A stretch of 64,000 nt of DNA, taken from Puniceicoccaceae bacterium 5H. Lineage in GTDB: Bacteria > Verrucomicrobiota > Verrucomicrobiia > Opitutales > Oceanipulchritudinaceae. Each line of letters starts with the position of its first letter. The stretch's first letter is position 1. The translations under genes and the position numbers were made by a program. The notes under the pieces were generated by a model, which ran no database searches, had not been told where the DNA came from, and was given only the letters and a program-made list of their open reading frames with translations. This document shows positions 1-14,111 of this stretch, in pieces. The DNA lies in the NCBI GenBank assembly GCA_009772895.1, contig WOUP01000003.1:310001-374000 (forward strand), read 5' to 3'.

Positions 1-1
1 G

Positions 2-517
2 GACGTGACCGCGATCGACTGGTACGAGGAGTCGCCGCGCTTCGTGGTGGTCTATCACCTCTTTTCGACCCAACAGGCGCGCTACATCCGTGTCGCGACG
101 CCCTGCCTCGACGACAACGAGCCGAGCGTGCCGACCGTTTCCGGTATCTGGCCCACGGCGGACTGGCACGAGCGCGAGACCTACGACATGTTCGGCATCC
201 AGTTCGAGGGCCACCCCGACTTGCGCCGTATCCTGATGTGGGAGGAGTATCCCTACTTCCCGCTGCGCAAGGAATTCCCGCTGGCCGGCCACGAGGTGGA
301 CCTGCCGGCCGAGGACATCGCCGAGCGCACGGGCGTGAAGGCCCAGCCAGCCCCGATGATGGGCGGGCCCTTCCACTCCGGCCAGACCGGCCCGATGTCC
401 CGCCGCGAACCCCGCGCCGACGACGAGTCCTGGACCGAAGTCAAGCGCCGCCCGGAAGAGCTCGACAGCTTCGACCAGCCGCGCGAGTTCCGCGAATCCG
501 CCCGACGAGAGCAGTAA
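2..517 (+). CDS. nuoC: NADH-quinone oxidoreductase subunit C (5' truncated by window edge)
   Basis: [27 protein letters not shown] motif of the 30 kDa subunit; directly upstream of nuoD; no N-terminal region in window. Confidence 0.93.
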   Translation, partial: DVTAIDWYEESPRFVVVYHLFSTQQARYIRVATPCLDDNEPSVPTVSGIWPTADWHERETYDMFGIQFEGHPDLRRILMWEEYPYFPLRKEFPLAGHEVDLPAEDIAERTGVKAQPAPMMGGPFHSGQTGPMSRREPRADDESWTEVKRRPEELDSFDQPREFRESARREQ

Positions 518-538
518 CCGACCCAATCCCTTTCTTCC

Positions 539-1774
539 ATGGCCATCAAAGAAGTCAGCATCGGTGACATCAGCGCACGTGGCGCCGCCGCCGAACAAGA
601 GTTCCAGGGCGAGCACCTCGTGGTCAACATGGGCCCGTCTCACCCGGCGACGCACGGCGTCTTGCGCCTCAAGCTCGAGCTCGACGGGGAGACCGTCACC
701 AAGTGCGAGCCGGTCGTCGGCTACCTCCACCGCGGGGATGAGAAGATCGCCGAGAACATGACCTACAACCAGTTCGTGCCCTACACGGACCGGTTGGACT
801 ACCTCGGGCCGATCCACAACAACGTCACCTTCGCCATGGCGGTCGAAAAGCTCGCCGGGCTGGAAGTGCCGCCGCGCTGCCAGGCGATCCGCCTGTTATG
901 CTGTGAGCTCGCCCGGGTGCAGAGCCACCTCCTCGGGGTCGGCGTATATGCGATGGACTGCGGTTCCATCACCGCCTTCATGTATACCTTTACCGAGCGC
1001 GAAAAGATCTACAGCCTGCTCGAGCAGCTCTGTGGTGCGCGCTTCACCACCAGCTATACCCGCATCGGCGGCCTCCAGCGCGACATCCCGGATGGCTGGC
1101 TCGGCAATGTGCGCAAGGTGGTGGACGAGATGGAGCCGGTGCTCGACGAGCTCGACGCCCTCATCACCCGCAACCGCATTTTTTACGACCGCACGGTCGG
1201 CCTCGGCGTCATCTCCAAGGAAGACGCCATCGCCTACGGGCTGACAGGGCCGAATCTGCGCGGCAGCGGTGTTGCGCTCGACCTGCGCAAGGACGATCCC
1301 TACCTCGGCTACGAAAACTACGAGTTCGATGTGCCGATCGGTTCCACCGGTGACTGTTACGACCGCTGGCTCGTGCGCATGGTGGAGCTGCGCGAGTCGC
1401 TCAAGATCATCAAGCAGGTGATCGACAGTATGCCCGACGGCCCCTGGTATGCCGAAGAGGCCAAGAAGATTTTCGCCCCCCGCAAGGACAAGGTGATGAC
1501 GAGCATGGAGGAGCTGATCCAGAACTTCATGATCGTGACCGAAGGCCCGCAGATCCCCGAGGGCGAAGTCTACTTCGAGGCCGAAAACCCCAAGGGCCTG
1601 CTCGGCTTCTACATCGTTTCCAAGGGCGGCGGCGTGCCTTACCGCATGAAGATCCGCTCCCCCTCGTTCTGTAACCTTTCCATCCTGCCCAAGCTCGTCC
1701 CGGGCCACATGGTGGCAGACATTCCCGTGATCCTCGGCTCGTTCGACTTCGTGATGGGCGAGTGCGACCGTTAA
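539..1774 (+). CDS. nuoD: NADH-quinone oxidoreductase subunit D
   Basis: VVNMGPSHPATHGVLRL, LHRGDEKIAENMTYNQ; ends DFVMGECDR as in the 49 kDa subunit. Confidence 0.97.
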   Translation: MAIKEVSIGDISARGAAAEQEFQGEHLVVNMGPSHPATHGVLRLKLELDGETVTKCEPVVGYLHRGDEKIAENMTYNQFVPYTDRLDYLGPIHNNVTFAMAVEKLAGLEVPPRCQAIRLLCCELARVQSHLLGVGVYAMDCGSITAFMYTFTEREKIYSLLEQLCGARFTTSYTRIGGLQRDIPDGWLGNVRKVVDEMEPVLDELDALITRNRIFYDRTVGLGVISKEDAIAYGLTGPNLRGSGVALDLRKDDPYLGYENYEFDVPIGSTGDCYDRWLVRMVELRESLKIIKQVIDSMPDGPWYAEEAKKIFAPRKDKVMTSMEELIQNFMIVTEGPQIPEGEVYFEAENPKGLLGFYIVSKGGGVPYRMKIRSPSFCNLSILPKLVPGHMVADIPVILGSFDFVMGECDR

Positions 1775-1802
1775 TACGCTGAACCAAGCGCCGAAAAACC
1801 TC

Positions 1803-2327
1803 ATGGCTTTTGAACCGTCCCAGCCGCTTCGCGACTACACCGAGAAGGTGATCCCGCGCTACCCGCAGAAGCGCAGTGCCATCATGATGATCCTGCACGC
1901 CATCCAGCGCGAGCAGGGCTACATCTCGCTCGAAGCACAAGAGTGGGTCGCCGCTCAGGTCGAGATCGAACCGATTCAGGTGCGCGAGGTGGTGACCTTC
2001 TACCCGTTTTACCGAGAGCACCCGGTAGGCAAGAAATACATCCGCGTCTGCCGCACGCTCTCCTGTGCCCTCAACGGTGGCTACAAGGTCTGCGACAAGT
2101 TCCTGTCCGAGTTCGGCACCAAGCTGAACGAGACCTCGCCCGATGGCCGCGTGACGGTTGAATTCGCCGAGTGTCTCGCCGCCTGTGGGACCGCACCCGT
2201 CGCCATGATCGACGACGACCTGTATGAGAACCTGACCGAAGAACAGGTCAAGGAGCTCTGCGACGCCATCAAGCGCGACGTGCCCGAACAAGCCCCGGCG
2301 CCTTCTGCCGAATCCACCCACCACTAG
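1803..2327 (+). CDS. nuoE: NADH-quinone oxidoreductase subunit E (2Fe-2S)
   Basis: CRTLSC...CLAACGTAP 2Fe-2S ligands, operon position. Confidence 0.96.
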   Translation: MAFEPSQPLRDYTEKVIPRYPQKRSAIMMILHAIQREQGYISLEAQEWVAAQVEIEPIQVREVVTFYPFYREHPVGKKYIRVCRTLSCALNGGYKVCDKFLSEFGTKLNETSPDGRVTVEFAECLAACGTAPVAMIDDDLYENLTEEQVKELCDAIKRDVPEQAPAPSAESTHH

Positions 2328-2335
2328 TTTCTGCC

Positions 2336-3709
2336 ATGATCGCCGCACCCAAGCGCACGGACATTCACCCCAAGGAACGCCGCATGATCCTCAAGCATGC
2401 GGACGATCCGAGCTACGATACGTCGGTCGACTGCTATATCGAGCACGGCGGTTACGAGACCCTCAAGAAGGCGCTCACGCTCAAGCCCGAAGATGTGCAC
2501 GACCATGTGATGAAGGCCGGCATCCGCGGACGGGGTGGGGCAGGCTTCCCGGCCGGCATGAAGTGGAAGTTCCTCGACCGCAAGAGCGGCAAGCCGATCT
2601 ACCTGATCTGCAACGCCGACGAGTCGGAACCGGGCACCTTCAAGGACCGCCAGATCATGCACAAGGATCCGCACCAGCTGATCGAGGGCATGATGATCGC
2701 GGCCTACGCCACCAATACGGCCAAGGCATTCATTTACATCCGCGAGGAGATGCCGCACGGTGCGGTGATCCTCGAACAGGCGATCGAAGAAGCGCGCGCC
2801 AAGGGCTTCGTCGGCGACAAGATCGGCGGCAGCGATTACTCCTGCGACATCGTGGTGCACCGCGGGGCTGCGGCCTACATCTGCGGTGAGGAAACCGGCC
2901 TGATCGAGTCCCTCGAAGGCAAGCGCGCCTACCCGCGCATCAAGCCGCCCTACTTCCCCGCCGCGCTCGGCCTCTACATGTGCCCGACGATCGTGAACAA
3001 CGTGGAGACTCTGTGCCACGTGGTGCACGCCGTCAGCATGGGCGGCGAGGAATACGCCAAGATCGGCACGCCCAACAACTCGGGCACCCGCATCTGGAGC
3101 CTTTCCGGCCACGTGCAACGCCCCGGCTACTATGAGCTGGAAAACGGCAAGCACACCTACGGCGACCTCATTTACGAGATCGGCGGCGGCCTCAAGCCCG
3201 GTCGTCAACTCCTGGCAGTGATCCCCGGTGGCTCCAGCTCCAAGGTCTGGCGCGCCGGCGAACGCTTCAAGGGCAAGGACCGCGGCGGCAACGAATACGA
3301 CTGGGCAATCGAAGATGTGCCGCTCAATTTCGACGGCCCGATGACGGCCGGTTCGATGAGCGGTTCCGGCGCCGTGATCGTGGTCGACGACTCCGTCGAC
3401 ATCGTGGACGTGCTGGCCAACATCAATGCCTTTTACGCCCACGAGAGCTGCGGCCAGTGCACGCCGTGCCGTGAAGGCAGCCTCTGGATGAAGAAGATTA
3501 CCTCGCGCATGACCTCCGGCCATGCCCGCCCCGAAGACGTGGACCTGCTCGCCAGCATCGGCGATCAGATCGCGGGCCGCACGATCTGCGCCCACGGCGA
3601 GGCCTGCGCCTGGCCGACCCAGAGCTTCGTGGCCAAGTTCCGTGACAAGTTCCTCGAACGCGCCGAGCGCCAAGCGGCGAGCGGTTCCGGCGACATCCGC
3701 CTCATCTAG
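2336..3709 (+). CDS. nuoF: NADH-quinone oxidoreductase subunit F
   Basis: GRGGAGFPAGMKW, CNADESEPGTFKDR, ESCGQCTPCREG. Confidence 0.97.
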   Translation: MIAAPKRTDIHPKERRMILKHADDPSYDTSVDCYIEHGGYETLKKALTLKPEDVHDHVMKAGIRGRGGAGFPAGMKWKFLDRKSGKPIYLICNADESEPGTFKDRQIMHKDPHQLIEGMMIAAYATNTAKAFIYIREEMPHGAVILEQAIEEARAKGFVGDKIGGSDYSCDIVVHRGAAAYICGEETGLIESLEGKRAYPRIKPPYFPAALGLYMCPTIVNNVETLCHVVHAVSMGGEEYAKIGTPNNSGTRIWSLSGHVQRPGYYELENGKHTYGDLIYEIGGGLKPGRQLLAVIPGGSSSKVWRAGERFKGKDRGGNEYDWAIEDVPLNFDGPMTAGSMSGSGAVIVVDDSVDIVDVLANINAFYAHESCGQCTPCREGSLWMKKITSRMTSGHARPEDVDLLASIGDQIAGRTICAHGEACAWPTQSFVAKFRDKFLERAERQAASGSGDIRLI

Positions 3710-3768
3710 ACCTCCGTGGCGGGGCCGCGCCCTGCCGTGTGTGATCCATCCCTCTTTCCTTTCCTCGC

Positions 3769-5472
3769 ATGAGCGACCAACCCGATAACCTCATCACCAT
3801 TAACCTGAACGGCAAGGACGTGCAGGTGGAGCCGGGCCTGAACATTATCGAGGCGGCCTCCCGTTTCGGCATCGAGGTGCCCCACTACTGCTACCACCCG
3901 CACCTCAGCGTCCCCGGCAACTGCCGTATGTGTCTGGTGGAGATGGGCATGCCTGGCAAAGACCGTGCCACCGGCGAACCCATGCTCAATGACGACGGCT
4001 CGCCCAAGATCATGTGGGTGCCCAAGCCCGTGATCGCCTGCGCGACCAAGATCGCTCCGGGCATGCACGTCAGCACGGAGTCGGACGTCGTCCAGAAGTG
4101 CCGCGAGGGCGTGATGGAGTTCCTGCTCGTCAATCACCCGCTCGACTGCCCGATTTGCGACCAGGCCGGTGAATGCCGCCTGCAGGAGTTCGCCACCGAT
4201 TACGGCCGCGGTCACAGCCGTTTCGTCGAGCGCAAGAATGTGAAGCCCAAGCGCACCCGCATCGGGCCCCGCGTCATGCTCGACGACGAGCGCTGCATCC
4301 TCTGCAGCCGCTGCATCCGCTTCTGCAACGAATTTATCGGCAAGCCCATCCTCGGCTTCACCGAGCGCGGCAGCTACAGCACGCTTACGACCTTCCCCGG
4401 CAAGGAGCTGGACGACAATTACTCGCTCAACACCGTCGACATCTGCCCGGTGGGCGCGCTGACCAGCACCGACTTCCGCTTCAAGATGCGCGTCTGGTTC
4501 CTCAAGGAGACCGACAGCATCGACACCGAATCCAGCGTCGGCTGCAACACCATCGTCGGCAGCCGCGAAGGCAAGATCCACCGCATCACGCCGCGCCGCA
4601 ACGACGAGGTCAACGACACCTGGATGCCCGACAGCGGGCGCATGCTCTACAAGCAGGTCGAAGCCGACGATCGCCTGACCGCCTACAGCATCGCCGGCAA
4701 GCCCTGCTCGGGCGAGGAAGCCGTGAAGGCCGCCGCCGAGCTGCTGCTGCAAGGGCAGGGCAAGGTGGCCGTGGTCGGCAGTGGTCGCCTGAGCGTGGAA
4801 GAGCAGTTCCTGCTGCGCAAGATTTCCGAAGTGCTGCAAAGCGCGCCGACTTACGCCGTGGCCCGCTACGGCGAGGCAGACGGCAAGCTGATTTCCGCCG
4901 ACCGCAACCCCAACGTGCGCGGCGCGCTGCTGACGGGCATGATCGGCAATCTGCCGGAGGAACAGCTGGAAGACCTGCGCAAGAAGCTGGAAAGCGGCGA
5001 AGTCACCCACCTGCTCGCCGTAGGTGAAGACCTCGCCGAGGCCGGCATCCCCGCCGAACTGCTCAAGCAGGCTCAAGTCGTCTACATCGGCACCCGCCAC
5101 TGCGACACCTGCCAGCACTCCAAGATCGAGTTGCCCTTGCTGACGGTCTTTGAAAAGTCCGGCACCTTTGTGAACCAGCAGTTCCGCCTGCAAAAGTTCA
5201 ACCAGGCCGTGCCCGGCCCGGCCGGCACGCTCTTCGGTCTCAGCACCTTTACCAAGTTGTATGCCGCGCTCACGGGCGAGTCGCCCTACGCGCCGAGCCC
5301 CGCCGCCATCTGGACGCACATGGCCGAGGAGATCGCCGAGTTCTCCGGCCTGCGCTATCAGGACATCCCCAAGACGGGCAAGGTGCTAGACGGCAGCCGG
5401 TTCGACAAACTTCCATTCCGTGAAGGGGCCTCCCTCCACTTCACCCCGGCGGCGGAGACCGCCAACGCCTAA
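3769..5472 (+). CDS. nuoG: NADH-quinone oxidoreductase subunit G (short form, 567 aa)
   Basis: N-terminal 2Fe-2S/4Fe-4S motifs (PHYCYHPHLSVPGNCRMCLVE, HPLDCPICDQAGECRLQ, CILCSRCIRFC, DICPVGALTS). Confidence 0.95.
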   Translation: MSDQPDNLITINLNGKDVQVEPGLNIIEAASRFGIEVPHYCYHPHLSVPGNCRMCLVEMGMPGKDRATGEPMLNDDGSPKIMWVPKPVIACATKIAPGMHVSTESDVVQKCREGVMEFLLVNHPLDCPICDQAGECRLQEFATDYGRGHSRFVERKNVKPKRTRIGPRVMLDDERCILCSRCIRFCNEFIGKPILGFTERGSYSTLTTFPGKELDDNYSLNTVDICPVGALTSTDFRFKMRVWFLKETDSIDTESSVGCNTIVGSREGKIHRITPRRNDEVNDTWMPDSGRMLYKQVEADDRLTAYSIAGKPCSGEEAVKAAAELLLQGQGKVAVVGSGRLSVEEQFLLRKISEVLQSAPTYAVARYGEADGKLISADRNPNVRGALLTGMIGNLPEEQLEDLRKKLESGEVTHLLAVGEDLAEAGIPAELLKQAQVVYIGTRHCDTCQHSKIELPLLTVFEKSGTFVNQQFRLQKFNQAVPGPAGTLFGLSTFTKLYAALTGESPYAPSPAAIWTHMAEEIAEFSGLRYQDIPKTGKVLDGSRFDKLPFREGASLHFTPAAETANA

Positions 5473-5484
5473 GCGCTTGTCGCC

Positions 5485-6591
<1,107 letters not shown>

Positions 6592-6612
6592 TCAATCCCA
6601 CCACTGCACATT

Positions 6613-7155
<543 letters not shown>

Positions 7156-7230
7156 TCTCACCGGGTTTTCCGCCGTGTTACTTTTTTCCTTTCAAACCTC
7201 GCTTACGGAAATTTTACTTCCCCTCCGCTG

Positions 7231-7776
7231 ATGGTAACGGACTGGCTCTTCTATTTCTTTGCCGCACTGACGGTGATCGCCGGCTTCCTGGTGGCACTGT
7301 CCCGCAGCCCGGTCAACGCCGCCATGAACATGATTCTGTCGTTCATCGGTATCGCCGGCCTCTTCGTGCTGCTGGAGACCTTCTTCCTCGCGGTGCTGCA
7401 GATCCTCGTCTACGCGGGCGCGATCGTGGTGTTGTTTCTCTTCATCATCATGCTCATCGACCCGGAACGGCTGCCCAAGCCGCACAAGCTCTCCACGATC
7501 GGCAGCGCCCTGGTGGCGGCCGGTCTCACGGCAGGCTGGTTTGCGGTTCTGCAAGCCCCGACGGTGGCGCTGCCGACAAAGGTCGCGGCTGAATCGTTCA
7601 CCGGTGGCCGGGCTCCGGCCGCCACGGCTCGCGTGTTTGGCGAAGTGCTCTTCTCCCAATACCTGCTGCCTTTCGAGGTAGCCGGCTTTCTCCTGCTCAT
7701 TGCCATGCTGGGCGTCATTGTGATCAGTAAACACTACCGACCGGCCACGACCCGCAAGGAAGGAGGCTCGGTATGA
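7231..7776 (+). CDS. nuoJ: NADH-quinone oxidoreductase subunit J
   Basis: Hydrophobic, [19 protein letters not shown] motif; operon position. Confidence 0.95.
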   Translation: MVTDWLFYFFAALTVIAGFLVALSRSPVNAAMNMILSFIGIAGLFVLLETFFLAVLQILVYAGAIVVLFLFIIMLIDPERLPKPHKLSTIGSALVAAGLTAGWFAVLQAPTVALPTKVAAESFTGGRAPAATARVFGEVLFSQYLLPFEVAGFLLLIAMLGVIVISKHYRPATTRKEGGSV

Positions 7777-8092
7777 CGGTAGGCTTGTTCCATTACCTCG
7801 CCGTCTCCGGCCTGCTCTTCATCGCGGGTGTGCTTGGGGTGCTCCTGCGCCGCAACGTGCTCGTGGTCTTCATGAGCCTCGAGCTGATGCTGACGGCGTC
7901 GATCTCGGCCCTCGTCGCCTTTTCCCGCTTCAATGCGACGCCCGACAACCCGATGATGGGCGGAAACGTCTTCGTGCTCTTTATCATTGCGATCGCCGCC
8001 TGTGAAGTCGCCGTCGGCCTCGCCATTATCGTCGCGCTCTGGCGCCGTCGTCAGACGGTCGACCTGGCCGAACTGAAAGGGATGAAGCAATA

Positions 8093-8093
<1 letters not shown>
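7773..8093 (+). CDS. nuoK: NADH-quinone oxidoreductase subunit K
   Basis: Three-TM protein with [15 protein letters not shown] and [13 protein letters not shown]; start overlaps nuoJ. Confidence 0.95.
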
Positions 8094-10003
<1,910 letters not shown>

Positions 10004-10005
10004 TC

Positions 10006-11607
10006 ATGCCGCAGCTAGCTTTCTTCTCTGCAATCAGTAGCTTTCTGGAGGCTACGCACGCCGCGACCCCCACGCTCGCGCCGCTGCACCTCCTGATCGG
10101 CATTCTGGCCCCGGCCATCTGCGCGCTACTCATCGCTTTCTTCGGCAGCCGCCTGCCGCTGGGCGCGACCAAAGCCATCGCCTGGATCGGCTTCGCCCTC
10201 CCGGCCTGGTGCGCGCTCTGGATCGCCGGCACTTACGGAGCCGTGGCTCAGTCGGGTGAATACCAATTCCTCTGGCAGGCCGATCTCGGGCTGTCCAAGC
10301 TGCTCGGCATCCAGCTCATGCTGGGCGTCAACGGCATCAGCGTGCCCATGTATGTGCTGGCCGGCATCGTCGGTCTCGCCGCGGGGGCCTACGCCATCGG
10401 CAGCAAAGTGGAGCGCCAGCCGCTCTACCTCGTGCTGCTGCTCGTCATGCAAAGCGGTTTGATGGGCATCTTCAGCTCGGTGGACCTGTTTTTCTACTAC
10501 TTCTTCCACGAGTTCGCGCTCATCCCGACCTTTATCCTCATCGCGATGTGGGGCCGTACGCTCTCGAGCCGCAAGACCGTGGCGATGGAGCTGACGATCT
10601 ACCTCACGCTCGGTGCGATGATCACGCTCGGGGGCCTGATTGGCCTCTACGTGAGCAGCGGGGCCGAAGCCTTCAACCTCATCGCCCTGCAGGAGGCGCT
10701 GGCTACGGGCACCGCCCCGACCCAGATCTTCCTCATGCTGCTGATCGGGTTCGGCATCCTCGTTTCGCTTTTCCCCTTCCACACCTGGGCACCGCCCGCG
10801 TATTCGACGGCCCCGGCTCCGGCGGCCATGTTGCACGCGGGGGTGCTGAAGAAGTTCGGTCTTTACGGTCTGATCCAGATCGCCGTGCCGCTGCTGCCCT
10901 CCGGCTTGGCCGGCTACGGTGGCCTGCTGATGTGGCTTGCCCTCGGCAACGTCATCATCATCGGCTTCGTGACGATCGCGCAGCAAGACCTCAAGCGCAT
11001 GCTCGGTAATGCTTCCGTGATGCACATGGGCTATGCGTTCCTCGGCATTTACGCTTTCAGCGTGATGGGTGCCGGTGGCGCCGTGCTGATGATGTTCGCC
11101 CACGGTCTCTCCGTGTCGCTGATGTTCCTGCTGGCCGACGCGGTCGAGCGCCGCGCCCAGACGGGCGACATGCGCGAGATCGGCGGCATGGCCCAGACGG
11201 CTCCCGTGCTGGCGGGCCTCTTCATCGCCGGCACGATGGCCAGCATCGGCCTGCCCGGCTTTGCGAACTTCTGGGGTGAATTGGTGATCTTTACGGCGCT
11301 CTGGCAAAGCCCGCACCCGTGGGTGGCGATTGCCGCCGTCGCCGGTATCGTGATCTCCGCGATTTACGCCCTGCGCGCCGTGGCCCGCATCTTCTTTGGC
11401 GAACCCAAGGCCGAACTGGCCGCGACGGGCGACCTGCAAGGCTGGGAGAAATGGCCGGCCATCCTGTTGCTCGCCGCGCTGTTCGTGGTCGGCATCTGGC
11501 CCCGCGGTTTCTCCGAGCACCTCGATGCCGCCCTGGCCAAGCAATACCCGGTCAAAGACGTCGCCGTTCCGGTCGCGACGGTAACCGATCAATCTCACGC
11601 CCACTAG
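10006..11607 (+). CDS. nuoM: NADH-quinone oxidoreductase subunit M
   Basis: LFYYFFHEFALIPTFILIAMWG, FPFHTWAPPAYSTAPAPAAMLHAGVLKKFG; ATG at 10006 preferred over ORF start 9937, which lies inside nuoL. Confidence 0.95.
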   Translation: MPQLAFFSAISSFLEATHAATPTLAPLHLLIGILAPAICALLIAFFGSRLPLGATKAIAWIGFALPAWCALWIAGTYGAVAQSGEYQFLWQADLGLSKLLGIQLMLGVNGISVPMYVLAGIVGLAAGAYAIGSKVERQPLYLVLLLVMQSGLMGIFSSVDLFFYYFFHEFALIPTFILIAMWGRTLSSRKTVAMELTIYLTLGAMITLGGLIGLYVSSGAEAFNLIALQEALATGTAPTQIFLMLLIGFGILVSLFPFHTWAPPAYSTAPAPAAMLHAGVLKKFGLYGLIQIAVPLLPSGLAGYGGLLMWLALGNVIIIGFVTIAQQDLKRMLGNASVMHMGYAFLGIYAFSVMGAGGAVLMMFAHGLSVSLMFLLADAVERRAQTGDMREIGGMAQTAPVLAGLFIAGTMASIGLPGFANFWGELVIFTALWQSPHPWVAIAAVAGIVISAIYALRAVARIFFGEPKAELAATGDLQGWEKWPAILLLAALFVVGIWPRGFSEHLDAALAKQYPVKDVAVPVATVTDQSHAH

Positions 11608-11616
11608 AGCCTGAGC

Positions 11617-13122
11617 ATGGACGCACAACTGCAGATTCTTTCCGAGTTTTCCAGCAGCCACCATTGGATGTGGCTCTGGCCTGAAATCGTGCTGGCGGCT
11701 CTGGCCCTGGCTCTCCTCGCGGTGGAGTTACTGTTGCCCAAAAGCGACCGCTGGCTCCTGCGTATTTCCCTGGGCGCGCAAGTCGCCGTCTTTGCCGCGC
11801 TGATCGCCGGCCTCGTGGGCGGCACGCTGCCGACCAGTGATGTGGCCCTCTTTGCCGGTGCCATCCAGCCCACCTTGAGCGGGCACCTGATGCGCATCTT
11901 CTTTGTCGGCTGCTCGATTCTGGTCTGTTTCCTGGGCTATCTTTACCTGGAGCGCCGCCCGTTGGCGCGCGCCGAGTACTACCACCTGGTGATGATCGTG
12001 ACGGCGGCCATGATGCTGCTGGCGCAGATCACGCACTTCGTGGCGTTCTTCGTCGCGCTCGAGACGGTTACCATCGGCTTCTACATCCTGGTTGCCTACG
12101 GTCGCAACAGCAGCTACTCGCTTGAAGCCGGCTTGAAATACATGATCATGGGCGGCTTCAGCTCTGGCCTGCTGCTCTTCGGTATCGTGCTGCTGTATGG
12201 TGCCGCTGGCAGTCCGACCCTCATCGGACCGGCCGGGGATCCCTTCCAGTTTGGCCAGCTTGGCGCGGTGATCGCCGAAAACCCCGGCAACCCTTTGATC
12301 GTGATCGGGGCGCTGCTGGTGATCGTCGGCATTTGCTTCAAGATCGGCAGCTTCCCGTTCCAATACTGGATCCCGGACGTCTATCAGGGTGCGCCGACGC
12401 CGACGACCGCCTTCCTCGCGGTTTCGTCCAAGTCGATGGGCTTTTACTTGCTCTACGTGCTGTTGACCGGCCCGTTCCTGGGCCTGCAGTCGATTCTGGT
12501 GCCGGTAATCGGTATCATGACCTACTGCACGATCGCCTTCGGCAACATTGCAGCCCTCGGCCAGAACAACGTGAAGCGCGTCATCGGTATGTCTGGGGTG
12601 GCGCACGCGGGCATCCTGCTGGTCGGCATCCTGGCCGCCATGCGTGGGGTAGACTGGGCCTTTCAGGCGATTTTCTTCTACCTCATCACCTACGCCCTGG
12701 CGTCCTTCGCCGTGTTTGGCGTGATGTGCCACGTGGCGCCGGATGAAGACGCCAACCAGGAGCGCGAGCACTACTTTGGGCTGATGCAAAACCACCCGTT
12801 CCTCGGCGGCGTGCTGGCGGTCGGCCTCGGCTCGCTAGCGGGTATTCCGCCGCTGGCCGGCTTTGTGGCCAAGGCCGCGATCATCGTGGCCGCCTTCCAG
12901 GCCAAGCTCTACCTGCTCGTGGCCTTCGTGCTGGTGGGCGTGGTGGTCTCGATCTTCTACTACTTCGGCTGGCTCCGCGCGGCGGTGACCAACCCGCATC
13001 CGGAGATCCAGGGCGAGCCGCACCCCGTCGTGGCGCCGAGCGTCGGCAGCCGTGCGCTGCTGGCCGTGCTGGCTCTCGCCAGTGTGGTGCTGGGCCTCTA
13101 TCAAGGCGGTCTGCTCTCGTAG
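11617..13122 (+). CDS. nuoN: NADH-quinone oxidoreductase subunit N
   Basis: Proton-pump family, FPFQYWIPDVYQGAPTPTTAFLAVSSKSMGF; last gene of nuo operon. Confidence 0.96.
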   Translation: MDAQLQILSEFSSSHHWMWLWPEIVLAALALALLAVELLLPKSDRWLLRISLGAQVAVFAALIAGLVGGTLPTSDVALFAGAIQPTLSGHLMRIFFVGCSILVCFLGYLYLERRPLARAEYYHLVMIVTAAMMLLAQITHFVAFFVALETVTIGFYILVAYGRNSSYSLEAGLKYMIMGGFSSGLLLFGIVLLYGAAGSPTLIGPAGDPFQFGQLGAVIAENPGNPLIVIGALLVIVGICFKIGSFPFQYWIPDVYQGAPTPTTAFLAVSSKSMGFYLLYVLLTGPFLGLQSILVPVIGIMTYCTIAFGNIAALGQNNVKRVIGMSGVAHAGILLVGILAAMRGVDWAFQAIFFYLITYALASFAVFGVMCHVAPDEDANQEREHYFGLMQNHPFLGGVLAVGLGSLAGIPPLAGFVAKAAIIVAAFQAKLYLLVAFVLVGVVVSIFYYFGWLRAAVTNPHPEIQGEPHPVVAPSVGSRALLAVLALASVVLGLYQGGLLS

Positions 13123-13153
13123 GCCAGGCCACCATTTCAGTTCATTTTACCCG

Positions 13154-13188
13154 TCGGGGAGTGGGAGCAATCTCACTCCCCGATGATT
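13154..13188. terminator. Intrinsic terminator of the nuo operon, probably bidirectional, overlapping 3' end of yjbQ
   Basis: tcggggagtggga-GCAA-tctcactccccga: 13-bp stem (one G-U) with GNRA tetraloop, then tgatttttac. Confidence 0.8.
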
Positions 13189-13589
13189 TTTACGAGGGCG
13201 CGCTTCCGGCGTTTGCCGTCCAGCTCGTAGTAAAAAATCTGCTCCCACGGGCCGAAATCCAGCTTGCCCTCGGTGATGGCGACCGTGACCTCCCGGCCCA
13301 TGATCGTGCGCTTGAGGTGGGCGTCGGCGTTATCCTCAAAGCCGTTGTGCGCGTATTGCTCGTAGGGCTTCTCCGGCGCCAGCTTCTCCAGCCATTTGTC
13401 GTAGTCGGCATGCAGGCCGGCCTCGTTGTCATTGATGAAGACGCTGGCCGTGATGTGCATCGCATTGATGAGACAAAGGCCCTCCTGCACACCACTTTCT
13501 TCGATGCAGCCTTGGATCTGCGGGGTGATGTGGATGATCTGGCGACGTTGTGGCGCGTTGAACCACAGCTCCTTGCGATAGGACTTCAT
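13173..13589 (-). CDS. YjbQ family (UPF0047) protein
   Basis: 138 aa; [21 protein letters not shown] and [40 protein letters not shown]. Confidence 0.9.
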   Translation of the reverse strand: MKSYRKELWFNAPQRRQIIHITPQIQGCIEESGVQEGLCLINAMHITASVFINDNEAGLHADYDKWLEKLAPEKPYEQYAHNGFEDNADAHLKRTIMGREVTVAITEGKLDFGPWEQIFYYELDGKRRKRALVKIIGE

Positions 13590-13639
13590 GCGCGCAGTGT
13601 GACGCGCTTTGCCGTGCTTCGCAACGTCGCGGTGCAGGT

Positions 13640-14107
13640 TCAGCCCGCTACGTAGCGCCGAATCTGGAACTCCGGTTCGTCGCGCACCACCTCGCTGAGG
13701 GATAGCCTGTGCTCGAATTCCGGGAAAAATGCGTCGCCCTCCACCGTGCGCTTTACGACCGTCAGCAGCAACTCTCCGATGTAGGGCAGCGCCTGGCGGT
13801 AAATCTCGGCGCCGCCAAAGATCCAGACATTGCCGCGCGCCGGGTGCTCCATCAATGCTTCGAGCGAGGGCAGCACCACGCAGCCTTCGATTGAGGCGGC
13901 ACTGCGGCTGATGACGATGTTTTCGCGGCGGGGCAGGGGGCGCCCGATCGACTCGAAGGTCTTGCGCCCCATCGCGATCGTCTGGTCGCGCGTGCATTGT
14001 TTCACCCATTTGAAGTCTTCGGGCAAGTGCCAGGGGATCTCGCCGCGATTGCCGATTACGCGGTTTTCCGACATGGCCGCAATGGCCTTCCACGGGGGGC
14101 GCGGCAT
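13640..14107 (-). CDS. folA: Dihydrofolate reductase
   Basis: [62 protein letters not shown]. Confidence 0.95.
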   Translation of the reverse strand: MPRPPWKAIAAMSENRVIGNRGEIPWHLPEDFKWVKQCTRDQTIAMGRKTFESIGRPLPRRENIVISRSAASIEGCVVLPSLEALMEHPARGNVWIFGGAEIYRQALPYIGELLLTVVKRTVEGDAFFPEFEHRLSLSEVVRDEPEFQIRRYVAG

Positions 14108-14111
14108 GGCG

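Noticed and set aside
3706-5319. 537-aa minus ORF antisense to nuoG
   Set aside because: Shadow ORF opposite a clearly coding Fe-S protein
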